The notes: generated from the letters alone by a model not told the origin. A DNA stretch of 64,000 bases from Rhodopirellula europaea 6C (GCF_000338295.1 NZ_ANMO01000216.1:62001-126000), one strand, 5' to 3'; shown: positions 33,334 to 43,198, counted from the stretch's first letter. Made by a program: numbers and translations.

Positions 33334-35403
33334 TCACATCGCCAACAAGGATCGAGTCCATTGAAGGCACAGGTCACGGTTGAGTGTGGGGGTGGTTTGC
33401 AGCGGGCAGCCGATTCGGCGAAGTGTTTCGGCCCAAAACGGTAGCTCCGAATTGGGAGGGCTCGGGATCAGGACCCGAAGAAGCCGCGGCGGTCCGTCTT
33501 TTCGTAGGCGAACGGCAGGCGGTTCGGTCTCATTCGAGATCGCAACGCCAGTGAAAACGTTCACGGTCGAGAGAGATGCACCGAGAGCCATCGAATCAGC
33601 AGGGTTGGCTTTCTCATCCATCATGAAGGCACCTCCGCCAATCAGAGCGACCGCGGACGGCGATGCACCGGATTGCTTCAGCGATGCGGCTGTCAGTTTG
33701 CTGATTGAATCCACTTCGTTGGGACGCCATTGATCGTCGCCATCGCTGCAGATCACACAAACGGCGACGTGATGCTGGCGAGCAAGGTCTTTCCAAGGGC
33801 CCAGGATCACGGATGGATCACGGTCTTTGGGTGGAGCCAGAACGATTGCCAAAGCGAGCGGAATCGTCGGTGCTTCATCCGGGGGTGTATCGACGGTGGG
33901 TTCTGGTTTGGGGAACCAGATTGCCGCCGCGTTGGTGATGTCAGGCAATTGCAGTGTGTCAACGTTCCAGTCATCGGCCGGCAATGGTTCGGAGGTCTCG
34001 AAAGCTGCGATGCGGTCCAGGGAGCCATCTAGCGTCAGAGGATCGACCGAGACCACCTGTTCATTGCCGTCGCGTTTGATCGTCAACTCGATTGGAACAT
34101 CGGGGTCGGATGCCCAAAGACGTTGTCGCATTGCGTTGGAGTCCAGGATCGGTGAACCGTCGAGTTGAATCAAACGATCGTTGACCTTTAGCTTGCCGTC
34201 AGCGGGAGACTTGTTCCAAACATGTTGAACGATGACTGCAGTCGACGAGCTCGATTCTGCATCCGTGTCTTCCTCTTCGGTTTGTTCGATCACTTCATCC
34301 GCTGTGATCAAGCCGATGAACTGTGGTTGAAGCGGTGGGATTGTTGCAATCATCTTCGCGGCGGAAGTCATGCGTTTTCCATCCCGCTCGTATTCAATTT
34401 GGACTTCGTCTCCTGCGTCGTATTGCCCGAGTGCAAGTTTGATTTCTTGTCGTCGGGTGACGCTTTGGCCGCCGATTGATTTCAGTTGATCACCGACTTT
34501 CAATCCGGCTTTGTCGGCGGGCGATCGTTTGCGGACGACACTCAGTTCGGTTCCTTCGGCATATGGGTCGCTGCCCGCGACAACGAAGCCGAGCAGGCCT
34601 TGTTGGATGTTTTCACCACGACGCAATTGGTCCAGCTTTTGAGCGATGATCGAGCTGGGGACTGCGAACGCAATTCCGGAGTCGTACCAAGCGGTTGGGT
34701 CTTCTGCGCCGCCCTCGCCGACTGCGGGAATGACGACACCGCGAAAACGACCTTTGAGATCGACCAAGGGACCGCCATAGAAAGCCGGTGATATTCGGGC
34801 ATCGGTTTGTATCGCGGTGCCATCAAGTCGACCGACTGCGGAAAGGATTCCCGTGCTCACCATCGGCGTGTTGTTTTCACCGTAACGAGCGACCGCAACC
34901 ATTGTTTCCCCGACTTGGTCGTTGGCTGGATCGCTCGTCGGAAAAGGAATCGGTTGCCATGTTTCATCGGGAGAGGACACCTTCAGCAACACAAGGTCTC
35001 GGTGCTCGTCTTTCGCGACGACTGTGGCCGGGTAACGCTTGCCGCTTGGAGCGTTGACGATGATGCTAGCGGAGTCACCGCCCGTCACCCACGACGACGT
35101 CAGGACATGGCCCTGCTCGTCGATCACCACGCCCGACGTTGGTGCATCTTGCCGGACTTCGCCGTTGGCTTGCATGACGCCGATGACTTCGATGGTCACG
35201 ACGGAGGGCAGCGTGTCCTCGGCAACATGCCGCACGGCTTTTGCCAAAATGCTTTGGTATCGCGCGGGCGTTGGGTCATCGGCGTGTACGGACGTCGTCG
35301 TGCAAAACAGCAGGGCAACCGTAAGAAGCATTTCAAACGGATTGGATATGCGATTCACGTGAAAGCTGCGGTGCAAGCGTGCCGGGAAATATTTGCGAAT
35401 CAT
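33334..35403 (-). CDS. HtrA-like pseudoprotease with two PDZ domains
   Basis: 689 residues. After a signal segment (MLLTVALLFCTTTSVHA) comes a trypsin-like domain (~50-260), but the catalytic positions are changed: the His site reads LTSSWV (Trp105) and the nucleophile site reads SPAFYGGPL (Tyr209, where GNSGGP is normal). The Asp site survives (RDLVLLKV, Asp136). Two PDZ domains follow (~265-355 with SPADKAGLKVGDQL; ~365-460 with SPADGKLKVNDRL), then an alpha/beta domain (~500-685) of unclear family with AVALIGGGAFMM. It cannot be a normal serine protease and may bind substrates or an active partner. The ATG overlaps the stop of the preceding gene (ATGA), third in a row of HtrA-like genes. 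Confidence 0.9.
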   Translation of the reverse strand: MIRKYFPARLHRSFHVNRISNPFEMLLTVALLFCTTTSVHADDPTPARYQSILAKAVRHVAEDTLPSVVTIEVIGVMQANGEVRQDAPTSGVVIDEQGHVLTSSWVTGGDSASIIVNAPSGKRYPATVVAKDEHRDLVLLKVSSPDETWQPIPFPTSDPANDQVGETMVAVARYGENNTPMVSTGILSAVGRLDGTAIQTDARISPAFYGGPLVDLKGRFRGVVIPAVGEGGAEDPTAWYDSGIAFAVPSSIIAQKLDQLRRGENIQQGLLGFVVAGSDPYAEGTELSVVRKRSPADKAGLKVGDQLKSIGGQSVTRRQEIKLALGQYDAGDEVQIEYERDGKRMTSAAKMIATIPPLQPQFIGLITADEVIEQTEEEDTDAESSSSTAVIVQHVWNKSPADGKLKVNDRLIQLDGSPILDSNAMRQRLWASDPDVPIELTIKRDGNEQVVSVDPLTLDGSLDRIAAFETSEPLPADDWNVDTLQLPDITNAAAIWFPKPEPTVDTPPDEAPTIPLALAIVLAPPKDRDPSVILGPWKDLARQHHVAVCVICSDGDDQWRPNEVDSISKLTAASLKQSGASPSAVALIGGGAFMMDEKANPADSMALGASLSTVNVFTGVAISNETEPPAVRLRKDGPPRLLRVLIPSPPNSELPFWAETLRRIGCPLQTTPTLNRDLCLQWTRSLLAM

Positions 35404-36479
35404 GGACGTAATACCAAGTCAAGAATTTCGTTGTCTCGCTGAACCACCAAGGCGACTTGGTCGCGGCGGTCGATTCGCCTCAACAGATCACGAAGAGCAC
35501 GCTGGTGCGAAACACGACGACCATTGGCGAGAACAATCAAATCGTCCGGTCGAAGGTCCACGCGAGCGGCGGGTGAGTCTTTCTGAACGAAGTCGATGTA
35601 GGCGGGAGTGTTTTCGAGAACGTCCGGGATCAATCCAATGCCCAAGCCAATTGGCGAGTGCGATTTTTCGCGTGGAAGAACCGGATTGGATTCATCAGGA
35701 AGCGTTGTTTTGCGACCCGCGATGATGTCGCCGATCGGTTGCCGAAGAACGCCAGCTGGAATGGCGTAGTTCAGCCAAACGCCGGTCTTTCGATCTCGAA
35801 GTTCTTTTCCAAGCATGCCGAGGAATTGGCCTTCGGGATCGACCAGTGCTCCGCCAGCCGCACCGGGGTTGTTGGCGACCAAGTCGAGAAGCAATACCTC
35901 GCCGCGATAAGGTGTTTGAAAGGTTCCGCGACGAGCGTCGAGTTTGGTTTTCGCCGCGACTCGGCCCTGCATCACACTGGCGGGTTCGTTCCCCGTTGCG
36001 ATGCCAAACAAATTGCTGACCGCGAGGACCGGATCGCCCCAGGAAACGTCGTCGGATTCTGGAATGGGAAAGAAGGAAAGGTCATCCGCTTCGATCTTCA
36101 ACACCGCCGTCTCAAGTGCCGGTTCAAAGCCCACAATCTTCGATTCGAATCGTCGGCCATCGTGGAGAATGACGACCGGATCAACGTCCAGGACATAGCT
36201 CCATGCTGTTGCGATGTGACCCGCTGGGGAAACCAGGAAGCCGCTTTGGTAAGCCTCCAGTCCGGACAACCCGCCGGCACCATAGACCTTGACCATCTTT
36301 GATTGGACTTGGTCGGAAGGGCGAGCCATCGAAGGCTGGGCCCACAACTTTTCTGGCGTGAGAAATGCGACCAACGACCCAGTGATGCACCCCAGTAGAA
36401 GACGCAGCAACCACGCATGACTCGAGGCGTCATGAGGTGAGTTCATGGTGACTCTCGAAAGTTTTGAAACGCAACTCAT
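35400..36479 (-). CDS. HtrA-like pseudoprotease with one PDZ domain
   Basis: 359 residues from the ATG at 36479, which overlaps the upstream stop as ATGA; a Met 11 codons later is possible and the frame opens earlier, at 36533. A signal segment (WLLRLLLGCITGSLVAFL) leads into a trypsin-like domain in which all three catalytic positions are lost: GHIATAWSYV has Ser94 where His belongs, ALETAVLKIE has Thr124 at the Asp position, and NNPGAAGGALVD has Ala208 in place of the Ser. The framework (GALVDPEGQFLGML, AIPAGVLRQPI) is kept. A C-terminal PDZ domain (~265-355) contains SPAARVDLRPDDLIVL. It probably serves as a scaffold or regulator of the active HtrA encoded just before it. Confidence 0.9.
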   Translation of the reverse strand: MSCVSKLSRVTMNSPHDASSHAWLLRLLLGCITGSLVAFLTPEKLWAQPSMARPSDQVQSKMVKVYGAGGLSGLEAYQSGFLVSPAGHIATAWSYVLDVDPVVILHDGRRFESKIVGFEPALETAVLKIEADDLSFFPIPESDDVSWGDPVLAVSNLFGIATGNEPASVMQGRVAAKTKLDARRGTFQTPYRGEVLLLDLVANNPGAAGGALVDPEGQFLGMLGKELRDRKTGVWLNYAIPAGVLRQPIGDIIAGRKTTLPDESNPVLPREKSHSPIGLGIGLIPDVLENTPAYIDFVQKDSPAARVDLRPDDLIVLANGRRVSHQRALRDLLRRIDRRDQVALVVQRDNEILDLVLRP

Positions 36480-38383
36480 GATGCATCTCCATCGACTGGA
36501 ACCTGAGGTAGGTTGGCTGGTCCGGCCGACCAATCAGTGATTTGCAAATTTAAAACGGTGGTCAGTCCATAGCGGAGCTGCATGGTCGATGGCAGTGCGT
36601 TGTCGCCTGCATCGAACCAAAGTTCAGCGGGGTCGGTGTCGTTGCCAGCGATGGATTCAATCACTTCCAAACGTTCGGATTGTGGATGATGCAAGAATCG
36701 AGTTTCCAAATCGGAGTGGATGCCAACGACGGTGTCGCGAAGAAGACGCTGGCCAGACAGCGGCATGGTGCCCCAGTAGTAAGTGTCGCCGAATTGTTTG
36801 GGGCCGAGCGTCAGCATGCGTTGCAGAGCGTTCAAGCATGCCAGGATACCCGCGTCGCGTTGTTCGTCGACGACTTGCAGCAGTTCGTCGCCACGTGAGA
36901 GTTGCTGAACTTCGTCGCCAATTTTCAGTTTGAATTGGCCGTCGCCAATCGTGATTTGAAAATCGCTAGCTTCTTGGCCATCGACGACGGGAATGGTTTT
37001 GCCACGGATCTGCCAAACGGAATCATTTGCTACGACGTCTTTGAATTGTCGGCGAAGTCGCTCGATGAATTTCGATTGGTGCAGTTCGTTGTAGTGGTAG
37101 TTGGCATAGCCTTCACGGATCTTAATCTGCTTGGCGGCCACCACTGGAATCGGTTCGCCCGCCGCATCCTTCATCACTGGTTTCGCATCGTCCGGTTTGG
37201 GGTTGTCCGTGCCGTCTGGCGATGTCTCATCGTTTGATTCTGAGTCGTCGGGGGCGTCTCCTTCGGGATCAGACGGAGCGGGTGGCTTTGGCGGAGCGGG
37301 GGGAGGTGGTGGCAACGCCGACTTCATCTTCTCAAGCAATTCCGATCCGCGGTGAACGCTGGCCAAACGAACCAGAGTTTCTACGCTCGTTCCCTCTTGC
37401 CGATACGTGATTGGGATTCGCCATGATTCAGGGAACGTCGCAAGAATGTTTTGAACATCGTTGGCAGTTTGGATGACTTGGCCGTCGATCTCGAGAATTT
37501 CGTCCCCGTAACGCAGACCGCGTCGGTAAGCATCGCTGGAGCTGAGGATGTTGGTGACTCGGACACTGCCGTCTTCGTCCGTGCCAACAGTGGCCCCAAG
37601 AGTGGCATGGTCGACGATGCGACCGCTGTGCAAACACCCCAGGAAATTTTGTGCTTGGTCGCCCGAGATCGCGTAACCAACACCCACGTTGACGCGTCCT
37701 CGTTTTTCAAACGAAGCCCGTCCGATGATCCCGATCAAATCGCCGTCGTTGTCATACAGCGGACCACCGGAATTGCCGGGGTTGATGGAAGCATCGGTTT
37801 GAAAGCAGTTGCCGTATTCGAGCAACGTGCCAGAAGGATACTGATAGCGACGCACTCCGCTGATGATTCCAGCGGTGACGGTTGGTTGCAGATTCGTCGC
37901 GAGCAAGAATGGATTGCCGATCGCGAAGCACCAGTCACCGACTTGGACAGAGCGGCTGGGGACGAACTCAGCCGTTGTGAAATCGTCGCGGCCCAACAAC
38001 TGAATGAGTGCCAAGTCGCCGACCGGATCGATACCGACAACCACCGCGTCATACACTTTGCCATCGCTGAGACCGCATCGCATGTAGGTGCCCGCGGGAC
38101 TGCTGACGTGAAAGTTGGTCAACGCATAGCCATCGGGAGTGATCAAGACGCCGCTTCCGCCTCCTCCGCCGCCGGGAACAAACACCATGACCGTGGAAGG
38201 AGTGGCCTTTGCGATGCCGGCAACGCGAGCGGACTCAAACTGCTCAATCCACTTTTGTTCGTCAGGCAGAAGGGAAGACTCTTCGGCATGAAGAGTGGCC
38301 GTCAACGAAGTCGCTGATGCAACAAGAGCAAGCGTCAAACAACCGATTCGCACCATGGCGGAATCGAGGCATCGAGATGGCAT
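36476..38383 (-). CDS. HtrA/Deg serine protease, catalytically complete, with PDZ and extra C-terminal domain
   Basis: 635 residues. The signal peptide (CLTLALVASATSLTATLHA) is followed by a trypsin-like domain with an intact triad: His92 in YALTNFHV, Asp123 in GDLALIQL and Ser205 in NPGNSGGPLYD. A Gly-rich stretch (GGGGGGSG) sits before the first catalytic strand. One PDZ domain (~255-345, YRRGLRYGDEILEIDG) precedes a Pro-rich and acidic linker (~350-410) and a C-terminal domain of ~210 residues that I do not recognise. The enzyme should degrade or process damaged envelope proteins. It is the first of three ATGA-linked HtrA-like genes and probably shares an operon with the secreted-protein gene 73 bases upstream. 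Confidence 0.94.
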   Translation of the reverse strand: MPSRCLDSAMVRIGCLTLALVASATSLTATLHAEESSLLPDEQKWIEQFESARVAGIAKATPSTVMVFVPGGGGGGSGVLITPDGYALTNFHVSSPAGTYMRCGLSDGKVYDAVVVGIDPVGDLALIQLLGRDDFTTAEFVPSRSVQVGDWCFAIGNPFLLATNLQPTVTAGIISGVRRYQYPSGTLLEYGNCFQTDASINPGNSGGPLYDNDGDLIGIIGRASFEKRGRVNVGVGYAISGDQAQNFLGCLHSGRIVDHATLGATVGTDEDGSVRVTNILSSSDAYRRGLRYGDEILEIDGQVIQTANDVQNILATFPESWRIPITYRQEGTSVETLVRLASVHRGSELLEKMKSALPPPPPAPPKPPAPSDPEGDAPDDSESNDETSPDGTDNPKPDDAKPVMKDAAGEPIPVVAAKQIKIREGYANYHYNELHQSKFIERLRRQFKDVVANDSVWQIRGKTIPVVDGQEASDFQITIGDGQFKLKIGDEVQQLSRGDELLQVVDEQRDAGILACLNALQRMLTLGPKQFGDTYYWGTMPLSGQRLLRDTVVGIHSDLETRFLHHPQSERLEVIESIAGNDTDPAELWFDAGDNALPSTMQLRYGLTTVLNLQITDWSAGPANLPQVPVDGDAS

Positions 38384-38456
38384 AGCGAATCGTTCTTCTC
38401 AGTGTGGAGACGTCGTTGCAAAGATCATCTGAGCAGCGTCGGACCGACGCATGACT

Positions 38457-39701
38457 CTATTTTAACAAGCGGGCACCCAGCCACTCGATCCGATGCCCCA
38501 AAGCGTTGTTGATTGTCGGCAATGTCTCGGATGCGTCCGACCCGGGTTGGGTGCTTCGAAGTGTGAGCCGCCGTGCGTCTTCGATTGGCAAGATCAAGCC
38601 GTGTGGTTTGCGGTCTTTGATTTCGAGCGTCCAAGCGACGCGATCGTCCAACAGCACCGAAACCGTTAGCGGTGCGAACTGGTCCACTTCCGATGCGACT
38701 CGGACGGCGGCGACCAGTTTCTGATATACCTCGGGGATACGGATGACATGATCGGAAGACAGAACCGTTGTCAGATTCTTGGTGTCGGTTTCGGTCGCGA
38801 ACCAAGTGGAGGCGAGGTCGTCTCCAAGCAGTGCTTTGAGTGGATCCGATTGACGCTGTTCAGCAACCTCTGCGTCGGACAGATAGAGGATGCCACCGGA
38901 GAACTGGATCTCCAACAACTCTTTGACTGGAATGGAGTGCGTGATGTCGTTGCCAAGATCGAGTTGAATTGTACGGTCGGTGGCATTCCAGTTGACTTGA
39001 TCGGCCATCCAGTTCGATCCACGTTGGTCGCGGACTCGAATGGGCTTTTCCGTTTCACGGTCGCTGGTCGTGGAGAAGATCACGCCCTCGAGTTTCTTCA
39101 GGGGGGCGTCAACAATGTTTCCACTGAGGTCGAACGAAACGGAGTCTCGGTTGATTTCTAAGATCGTTCCTTCGATCGGATCCAACACATCTCCTTCGCG
39201 TCGGATGACCAAGCGGTCGCGGCGTTGTGGTTCTTCGACCAAAGCGAGCCAGTCAGCATCTGTCGCGGCGGAAGGAGCTCGGAACCGAACTGATTGAACG
39301 GACCGAATGGACACGGTGAATGACGGTTGGCCGATCGAGCGGACCAGCAGCTTCTCGTCTTCCATGGACGTCGCGGCCGATGCCACTTCCGAGCCGCCAC
39401 GAAGAACAACGCGAGTCGGTGGGTTGGTCTTTTCCGATCCATCGAACTTGATCCGTGCAATCTCGGTCAGATCCCACTGCTTGGATTCACCGCCCGCCAA
39501 AATCGCGGAAAGGGATGAACCCGTCAGGTTGCTGAGCTGTCCCGTTTCTGTGTCTCCGTCGATGGTCTCGAATTGAATTTTCGGTCCCAGATCAGCCTCG
39601 CCGGAGGTGTCCTGTCCGGATGCTTTCGTTCCTGAAAAGGCAACGATAAAAGTCGCGAAAAGAGCGATGATGGGCGTCTGGCTGCGGGACGAGCGTGTCA
39701 T
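38457..39701 (-). CDS. Secreted protein, possible C-terminal NPCBM-like domain
   Basis: 414 residues with a clean signal peptide (IIALFATFIVAFSGTKASGQ). The N-terminal two thirds consist of beta-rich segments that repeat a theme of short strands with DG and RV turns (FETIDGDTETGQL, KLLVRSIGQPSFTVSI, DPIEGTILEINRDSVSFDLS). The C-terminal ~120 residues (VSVLLDDRVAWTLEIKDRKP, then LPIEDARRLTLRS and HRIEWLGARLL) resemble the carbohydrate-binding-like NPCBM module found in planctomycete secreted proteins; this is tentative. It begins what appears to be an operon with the three HtrA-like genes and may be a substrate or cofactor of them. Upstream is a 344-base divergent region. Confidence 0.8.
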   Translation of the reverse strand: MTRSSRSQTPIIALFATFIVAFSGTKASGQDTSGEADLGPKIQFETIDGDTETGQLSNLTGSSLSAILAGGESKQWDLTEIARIKFDGSEKTNPPTRVVLRGGSEVASAATSMEDEKLLVRSIGQPSFTVSIRSVQSVRFRAPSAATDADWLALVEEPQRRDRLVIRREGDVLDPIEGTILEINRDSVSFDLSGNIVDAPLKKLEGVIFSTTSDRETEKPIRVRDQRGSNWMADQVNWNATDRTIQLDLGNDITHSIPVKELLEIQFSGGILYLSDAEVAEQRQSDPLKALLGDDLASTWFATETDTKNLTTVLSSDHVIRIPEVYQKLVAAVRVASEVDQFAPLTVSVLLDDRVAWTLEIKDRKPHGLILPIEDARRLTLRSTQPGSDASETLPTINNALGHRIEWLGARLLK

Positions 39702-40045
39702 AGGAACCGGCTTGAGCGTGAAAATCCATTCGTCGAAGCATCGTTTTGAGGTCCCCTACAGGATAACCGTCTTGCCGGTTGCGAAGCAGGGGAAAGCCAT
39801 ACTTTCGAGGTCGGTTAGTGTTCGTGCGTGCAGTGCTTTGGGGCGATTTAGGGCGTTCGTCTTCACGCAGTCTTCCTCAATTTAGATCCTTGCCCGAACC
39901 CGTCGGCGGCGCTACCATGGCTGCAGCTTGAGCATCTATGTGAAGCTTGCGTGAAATGAGTTTGCGTTGTCGAGGGTTTGTGGATATTATTCCCCCTGTC
40001 AAACGGATTTAACCAGCCGAGTGGCTGGAAGTAGAAAGGTTAATC
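39702..40045. other. Divergent intergenic region
   Basis: 344 bases between two divergent genes, expected to hold promoters for both the HtrA operon and the zinc-ribbon gene. I see no convincing -35/-10 pair or regulatory repeat. gaaagg at 40035-40040 is a plausible ribosome site for the gene starting at 40046. Confidence 0.5.
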
Positions 40046-40303
40046 ATGTCCATTCGATTCAATCAATCTTGCCCCACGTGTGGGCGGCGAATCGATATTC
40101 GCGCATCGTTACTCGGATGTACCGTTGCATGCCAGCACTGTGGTGCTGAATTCATCGCATGTATCAGCGATACGGCTCAGACGCCTGAACTGTCTGACGA
40201 ATTGCTCGATCGTGTCGAGGCGGCGCTTCGTCGCGCGGAGTCAGCGGCACAGAAGAGCGGTTTGACCGCACCGTCGATCGCCTCTCCGTCTGGTCCAAAC
40301 TGA
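40046..40303 (+). CDS. Small zinc-ribbon protein
   Basis: 85 residues. Two CxxC pairs (CPTCGRRIDI and CQHCGAEF), ~23 residues apart, form a zinc ribbon at the N-terminus with a hydrophobic strand between. The rest is a helical acidic-basic tail (SDELLDRVEAALRRAESAAQ). A ribosome site-like gaaagg lies six bases before the ATG. Small proteins of this plan are common in planctomycetes; no function is known. It stands alone between the HtrA operon and the fliM-proA pair. Confidence 0.8.
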   Translation: MSIRFNQSCPTCGRRIDIRASLLGCTVACQHCGAEFIACISDTAQTPELSDELLDRVEAALRRAESAAQKSGLTAPSIASPSGPN

Positions 40304-40515
40304 TTGCTTGCTCATGTCATGTTCGGACAGAGACAAGTGGCAATCATTTGTTGCCAGAAGATAAGACGATTCGCATTGCTGACGAAATCAATGAATGGTG
40401 GTCGCAGTTCGAACACTTGATTTGCCGAGCGATCCGCGTATGGGGCGTAGGCACGAGGGCTTCACCGTTTTGGCCTGACGGACTGCAACTTTTGTGTTGG
40501 TGACTCGGCGACGAG

Positions 40516-41802
40516 TCAGCGAGTTGGTGCCGGTTTGGTGGGCGCAGCTTGGGGTGACGCATGTGACTGCGTTGCCGTTGGAATTTTGCCTTGAGCCGTG
40601 TCCAAGACGTTTTCCAGTTCATCTTCGACAGGTTCCGCCTCCGCGGGGGCGGATGAGTCGTTCGCCAGCTCTTCCTCCGGGTCGAACTCCGGCTCAAGAT
40701 GTTTCGGCTCGACCGTCGATTGAACTTGCACCGCCTTTTTGCCTTTGTAGGCACCCGCAACGGCGGCGAATTTGTGAACGTCCTGAACGGACAATTCCAA
40801 AGCGGAGCTGGCGGCTTGTTCGGTTGTGATAATGTCGCCAACACTCAGGTCTAACAGATCGCTGGTACGGATCTTTGATCGTGCCAAAGTTACCACCACA
40901 TCCACCGGAGCTGCGTCGATGCTGCCGGCGATTTTGCGTCGAGATTGTGGTGTTGGGTTTGTTTTTCCGTAGCCCACCCATCCGTTACGAGACAGTTTGG
41001 CGTTGTATTTCTCGATTGAATTGAAGGGGATGCACAAGTTCATCATCCCTCGGTTTTTACCAAGCAGGACTTCGAAACCAACCAGGATCGCGACTTCATT
41101 GGGAGGAACGATTTGGGCGAGCTGGGGGTTGCTTTCCGTCGTATGGATCGTCGGTTCTAGCTGAATGACGTTTTCCCAGGCGGGCACGATTTGTTCGAGG
41201 AACAGATCGACAACGCGACACATCAACCGGGTTTCGATTTCGGTCAGTGGACGGCGGATCGTTTCACCAGGGACCGGGTCGCCGCCGAGCATTCGATCGA
41301 TGATTGCATATGCTAATCCGGGTGCGATATCGAGCACCCAGTGGCCTTCCAGCGGCAACGGCTTGATGACATTGAAGCAGCTTGGGTTGTCGAGGCTGAA
41401 GACAAACTCGCTGTAGGTGAGTTGGTCCACGCTCAGCAGTTTGACCTCGATCATCGTCCGCAGCAGACCGGAAATCGATGCACCGAAATTTCGGGCAATG
41501 GACTCGTGCAGCGAATGCATCGCCCGCATCTGGTCTTTGCCCACGCGTTCTGGGCGTTTGAAATCGTAGGCCGTCACACGGGCACCGGCCGGTACACCTG
41601 GCGAATAGGGCTTGGAATCCGCTGGATGAGCCGCACCGACGACGGGGGCGGAACCGCCAACGGTCGAGCCTTCGGCGTCTTTGGAATCGGCAGAGTCTTT
41701 GGGCTCGGTCGGTGCGCCGGTACCTTCCTCGTCCAAATCGGCCGTTTCCATGGCCTTCAGAAGATTCTCGACTTGATTTTGACTCAGTGATTCGTTGGAC
41801 AT
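40516..41802 (-). CDS. fliM: Flagellar motor switch protein FliM
   Basis: 428 residues, longer than the typical ~330 because of an acidic insert near the start and a ~70-residue Pro/Ala/Glu-rich tail. The N-terminus shows the CheY-binding motif (SLSQNQVENLLKAM). The middle domain has the FliM signature (FKRPERVGKDQMRAMHSLHE, FVFSLDNPSCFNVIK, IDRMLGGDPVPG), and the C-terminal SpoA-like domain (~290-370, DVVVTLARSKIRTSDLLDLSVGDII) contacts FliN in the C-ring. It indicates flagellar motility, as in swarmer cells of Pirellulaceae. Its start is only seven bases after the proA stop, so the two are likely cotranscribed; no other flagellar gene is near. Confidence 0.95.
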   Translation of the reverse strand: MSNESLSQNQVENLLKAMETADLDEEGTGAPTEPKDSADSKDAEGSTVGGSAPVVGAAHPADSKPYSPGVPAGARVTAYDFKRPERVGKDQMRAMHSLHESIARNFGASISGLLRTMIEVKLLSVDQLTYSEFVFSLDNPSCFNVIKPLPLEGHWVLDIAPGLAYAIIDRMLGGDPVPGETIRRPLTEIETRLMCRVVDLFLEQIVPAWENVIQLEPTIHTTESNPQLAQIVPPNEVAILVGFEVLLGKNRGMMNLCIPFNSIEKYNAKLSRNGWVGYGKTNPTPQSRRKIAGSIDAAPVDVVVTLARSKIRTSDLLDLSVGDIITTEQAASSALELSVQDVHKFAAVAGAYKGKKAVQVQSTVEPKHLEPEFDPEEELANDSSAPAEAEPVEDELENVLDTAQGKIPTATQSHASPQAAPTKPAPTR

Positions 41803-41809
41803 CGTGTCC

Positions 41810-43114
41810 TCAGCCTCTTATGTGACCGTTCCCACGTACGATGTACTTGTAGCTGGTCAGTTCCCGCAACCCGCATGGCCCTCTTGCGTGAAACTTATCC
41901 GTGGAAATTCCAATTTCGGCACCCAAACCGAACATTCCACCGTCATTGAAGCGAGTGCTGGCGTTCACCATCACTGCGGAACTATCCACCAAAGCGGTGA
42001 ACTGCTCGGATGCGGCGATGCTGCTGGTGACAATGGCGTCGGTGTGACCTGATCCATAGTGATTGATGTGGTCCGCGGCAGCGTCCAATGAGTCCACGAC
42101 GGCGATGCTGATCTGCGGACCCAGGAATTCAGCAGCAAAGTCAGCGTCCGAGGCGGGAACGCCATCAGGAACGTAGGCTGCTGCACGTTTGTCGACCCGC
42201 ATTTCAACGCCGCGGCTGGACAAGCGTTTCGCGATCGCTGGGAGTGCTTCGGCGGCGATCGATTGGTGAATCAGCAGCGATTCGCAGGCGTTGCAGACAC
42301 CCATTCGCTGACATTTCGCGTTTTCAATGATATCGACTGCCATTTCGATATCGGCGGACTCATCCACGTAGACGTGGCAATTGCCGTCGTAATGCTTGAT
42401 AACCGGCATGGTCGCTTCTGCGGCGACCCGGCGAATTAGGTTTTCGCCACCACGTGGGATCGTGACATCAATGTGGTCGGCTTGCTTTAGGAAGTGCCCC
42501 ACCGCGGCGCGGTCGGTTGTTCCGACCAACTGGACCGCATCCTCGGGAATCCCGACGCGACGGCCGACTTCGTGAAGAACTTCAATGATCGCTCGGCTGC
42601 TGTGAGCGGCCTCTTTGCCACCTCGCAAAATCACCGCATTGCCGCTTTTGACGCAGATTCCGGCTGCATCGGCGGTCACGTTGGGGCGACTTTCGTAGAT
42701 GAAGAAGACGACGCCCAGGGGCACGCGACGCTTTTCGATTCGCATTCCGCCCGGCCGTGCGAATCCATCGAGGACTTCGCCGATGGGATCGTTCAACGAG
42801 GCGATTTCTCGCAAACCCGTGGCGATTCCGGCGATTCGAGCTTCGTCCAGACGCAGACGATCGATACCCGCTTCGGTCAGGCCGTACTTTGGCGCGTTCT
42901 CCAAATCCAGTTGGTTGGCCGCAATGATTGCGTCGGATGCGTCGATCAAGGCGTCCGCGGATTCGATGAGCCATTGATCCTTGACGTTGGTGTCCAGAGT
43001 CCCCAGTAAACGAGATGCGGCTTTGGCACGACGGGCGATATCAACGCACTGGGCGGCAAGGTCGTCGGATTGGAGAGCGTCGGTTTGTGTGTCGGTCGTG
43101 GAAGCGGTCGACAT
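41810..43114 (-). CDS. proA: Gamma-glutamyl phosphate reductase
   Basis: 434 residues, typical for ProA. The enzyme reduces gamma-glutamyl phosphate to the semialdehyde with NADPH, the second step of proline synthesis, in the cytoplasm. Signature segments are RRVPLGVVFFIYESRPNVT, the coenzyme region SGNAVILRGGKEAAHSS, TIPRGGENLIRRV, and the catalytic cysteine loop MGVCNACESLLIH. HTDAIVTSS and FGLGAEIGIST near the end are also standard. No proB is in the window. fliM follows after seven bases. A strong hairpin upstream (43162-43198) ends transcription of the giant gene before proA. Confidence 0.97.
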   Translation of the reverse strand: MSTASTTDTQTDALQSDDLAAQCVDIARRAKAASRLLGTLDTNVKDQWLIESADALIDASDAIIAANQLDLENAPKYGLTEAGIDRLRLDEARIAGIATGLREIASLNDPIGEVLDGFARPGGMRIEKRRVPLGVVFFIYESRPNVTADAAGICVKSGNAVILRGGKEAAHSSRAIIEVLHEVGRRVGIPEDAVQLVGTTDRAAVGHFLKQADHIDVTIPRGGENLIRRVAAEATMPVIKHYDGNCHVYVDESADIEMAVDIIENAKCQRMGVCNACESLLIHQSIAAEALPAIAKRLSSRGVEMRVDKRAAAYVPDGVPASDADFAAEFLGPQISIAVVDSLDAAADHINHYGSGHTDAIVTSSIAASEQFTALVDSSAVMVNASTRFNDGGMFGLGAEIGISTDKFHARGPCGLRELTSYKYIVRGNGHIRG

Positions 43115-43161
43115 GGGAACCTATGAGTTCAGGTGGCGATCAAAAGAATCGTGATACGAAA

Positions 43162-43198
43162 ACCGGCTGAGATCGGGGAAACCCCAACCTCAGCCGGT
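43162..43198 (-). terminator. Rho-independent terminator of the giant gene
   Basis: A 10-bp perfect stem (accggctgag/ctcagccggt) with an inner gggg/cccc pairing lies 73 bases after the giant gene's stop; on the minus strand it is followed by ttttcg. It separates that gene from proA. Confidence 0.8.
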
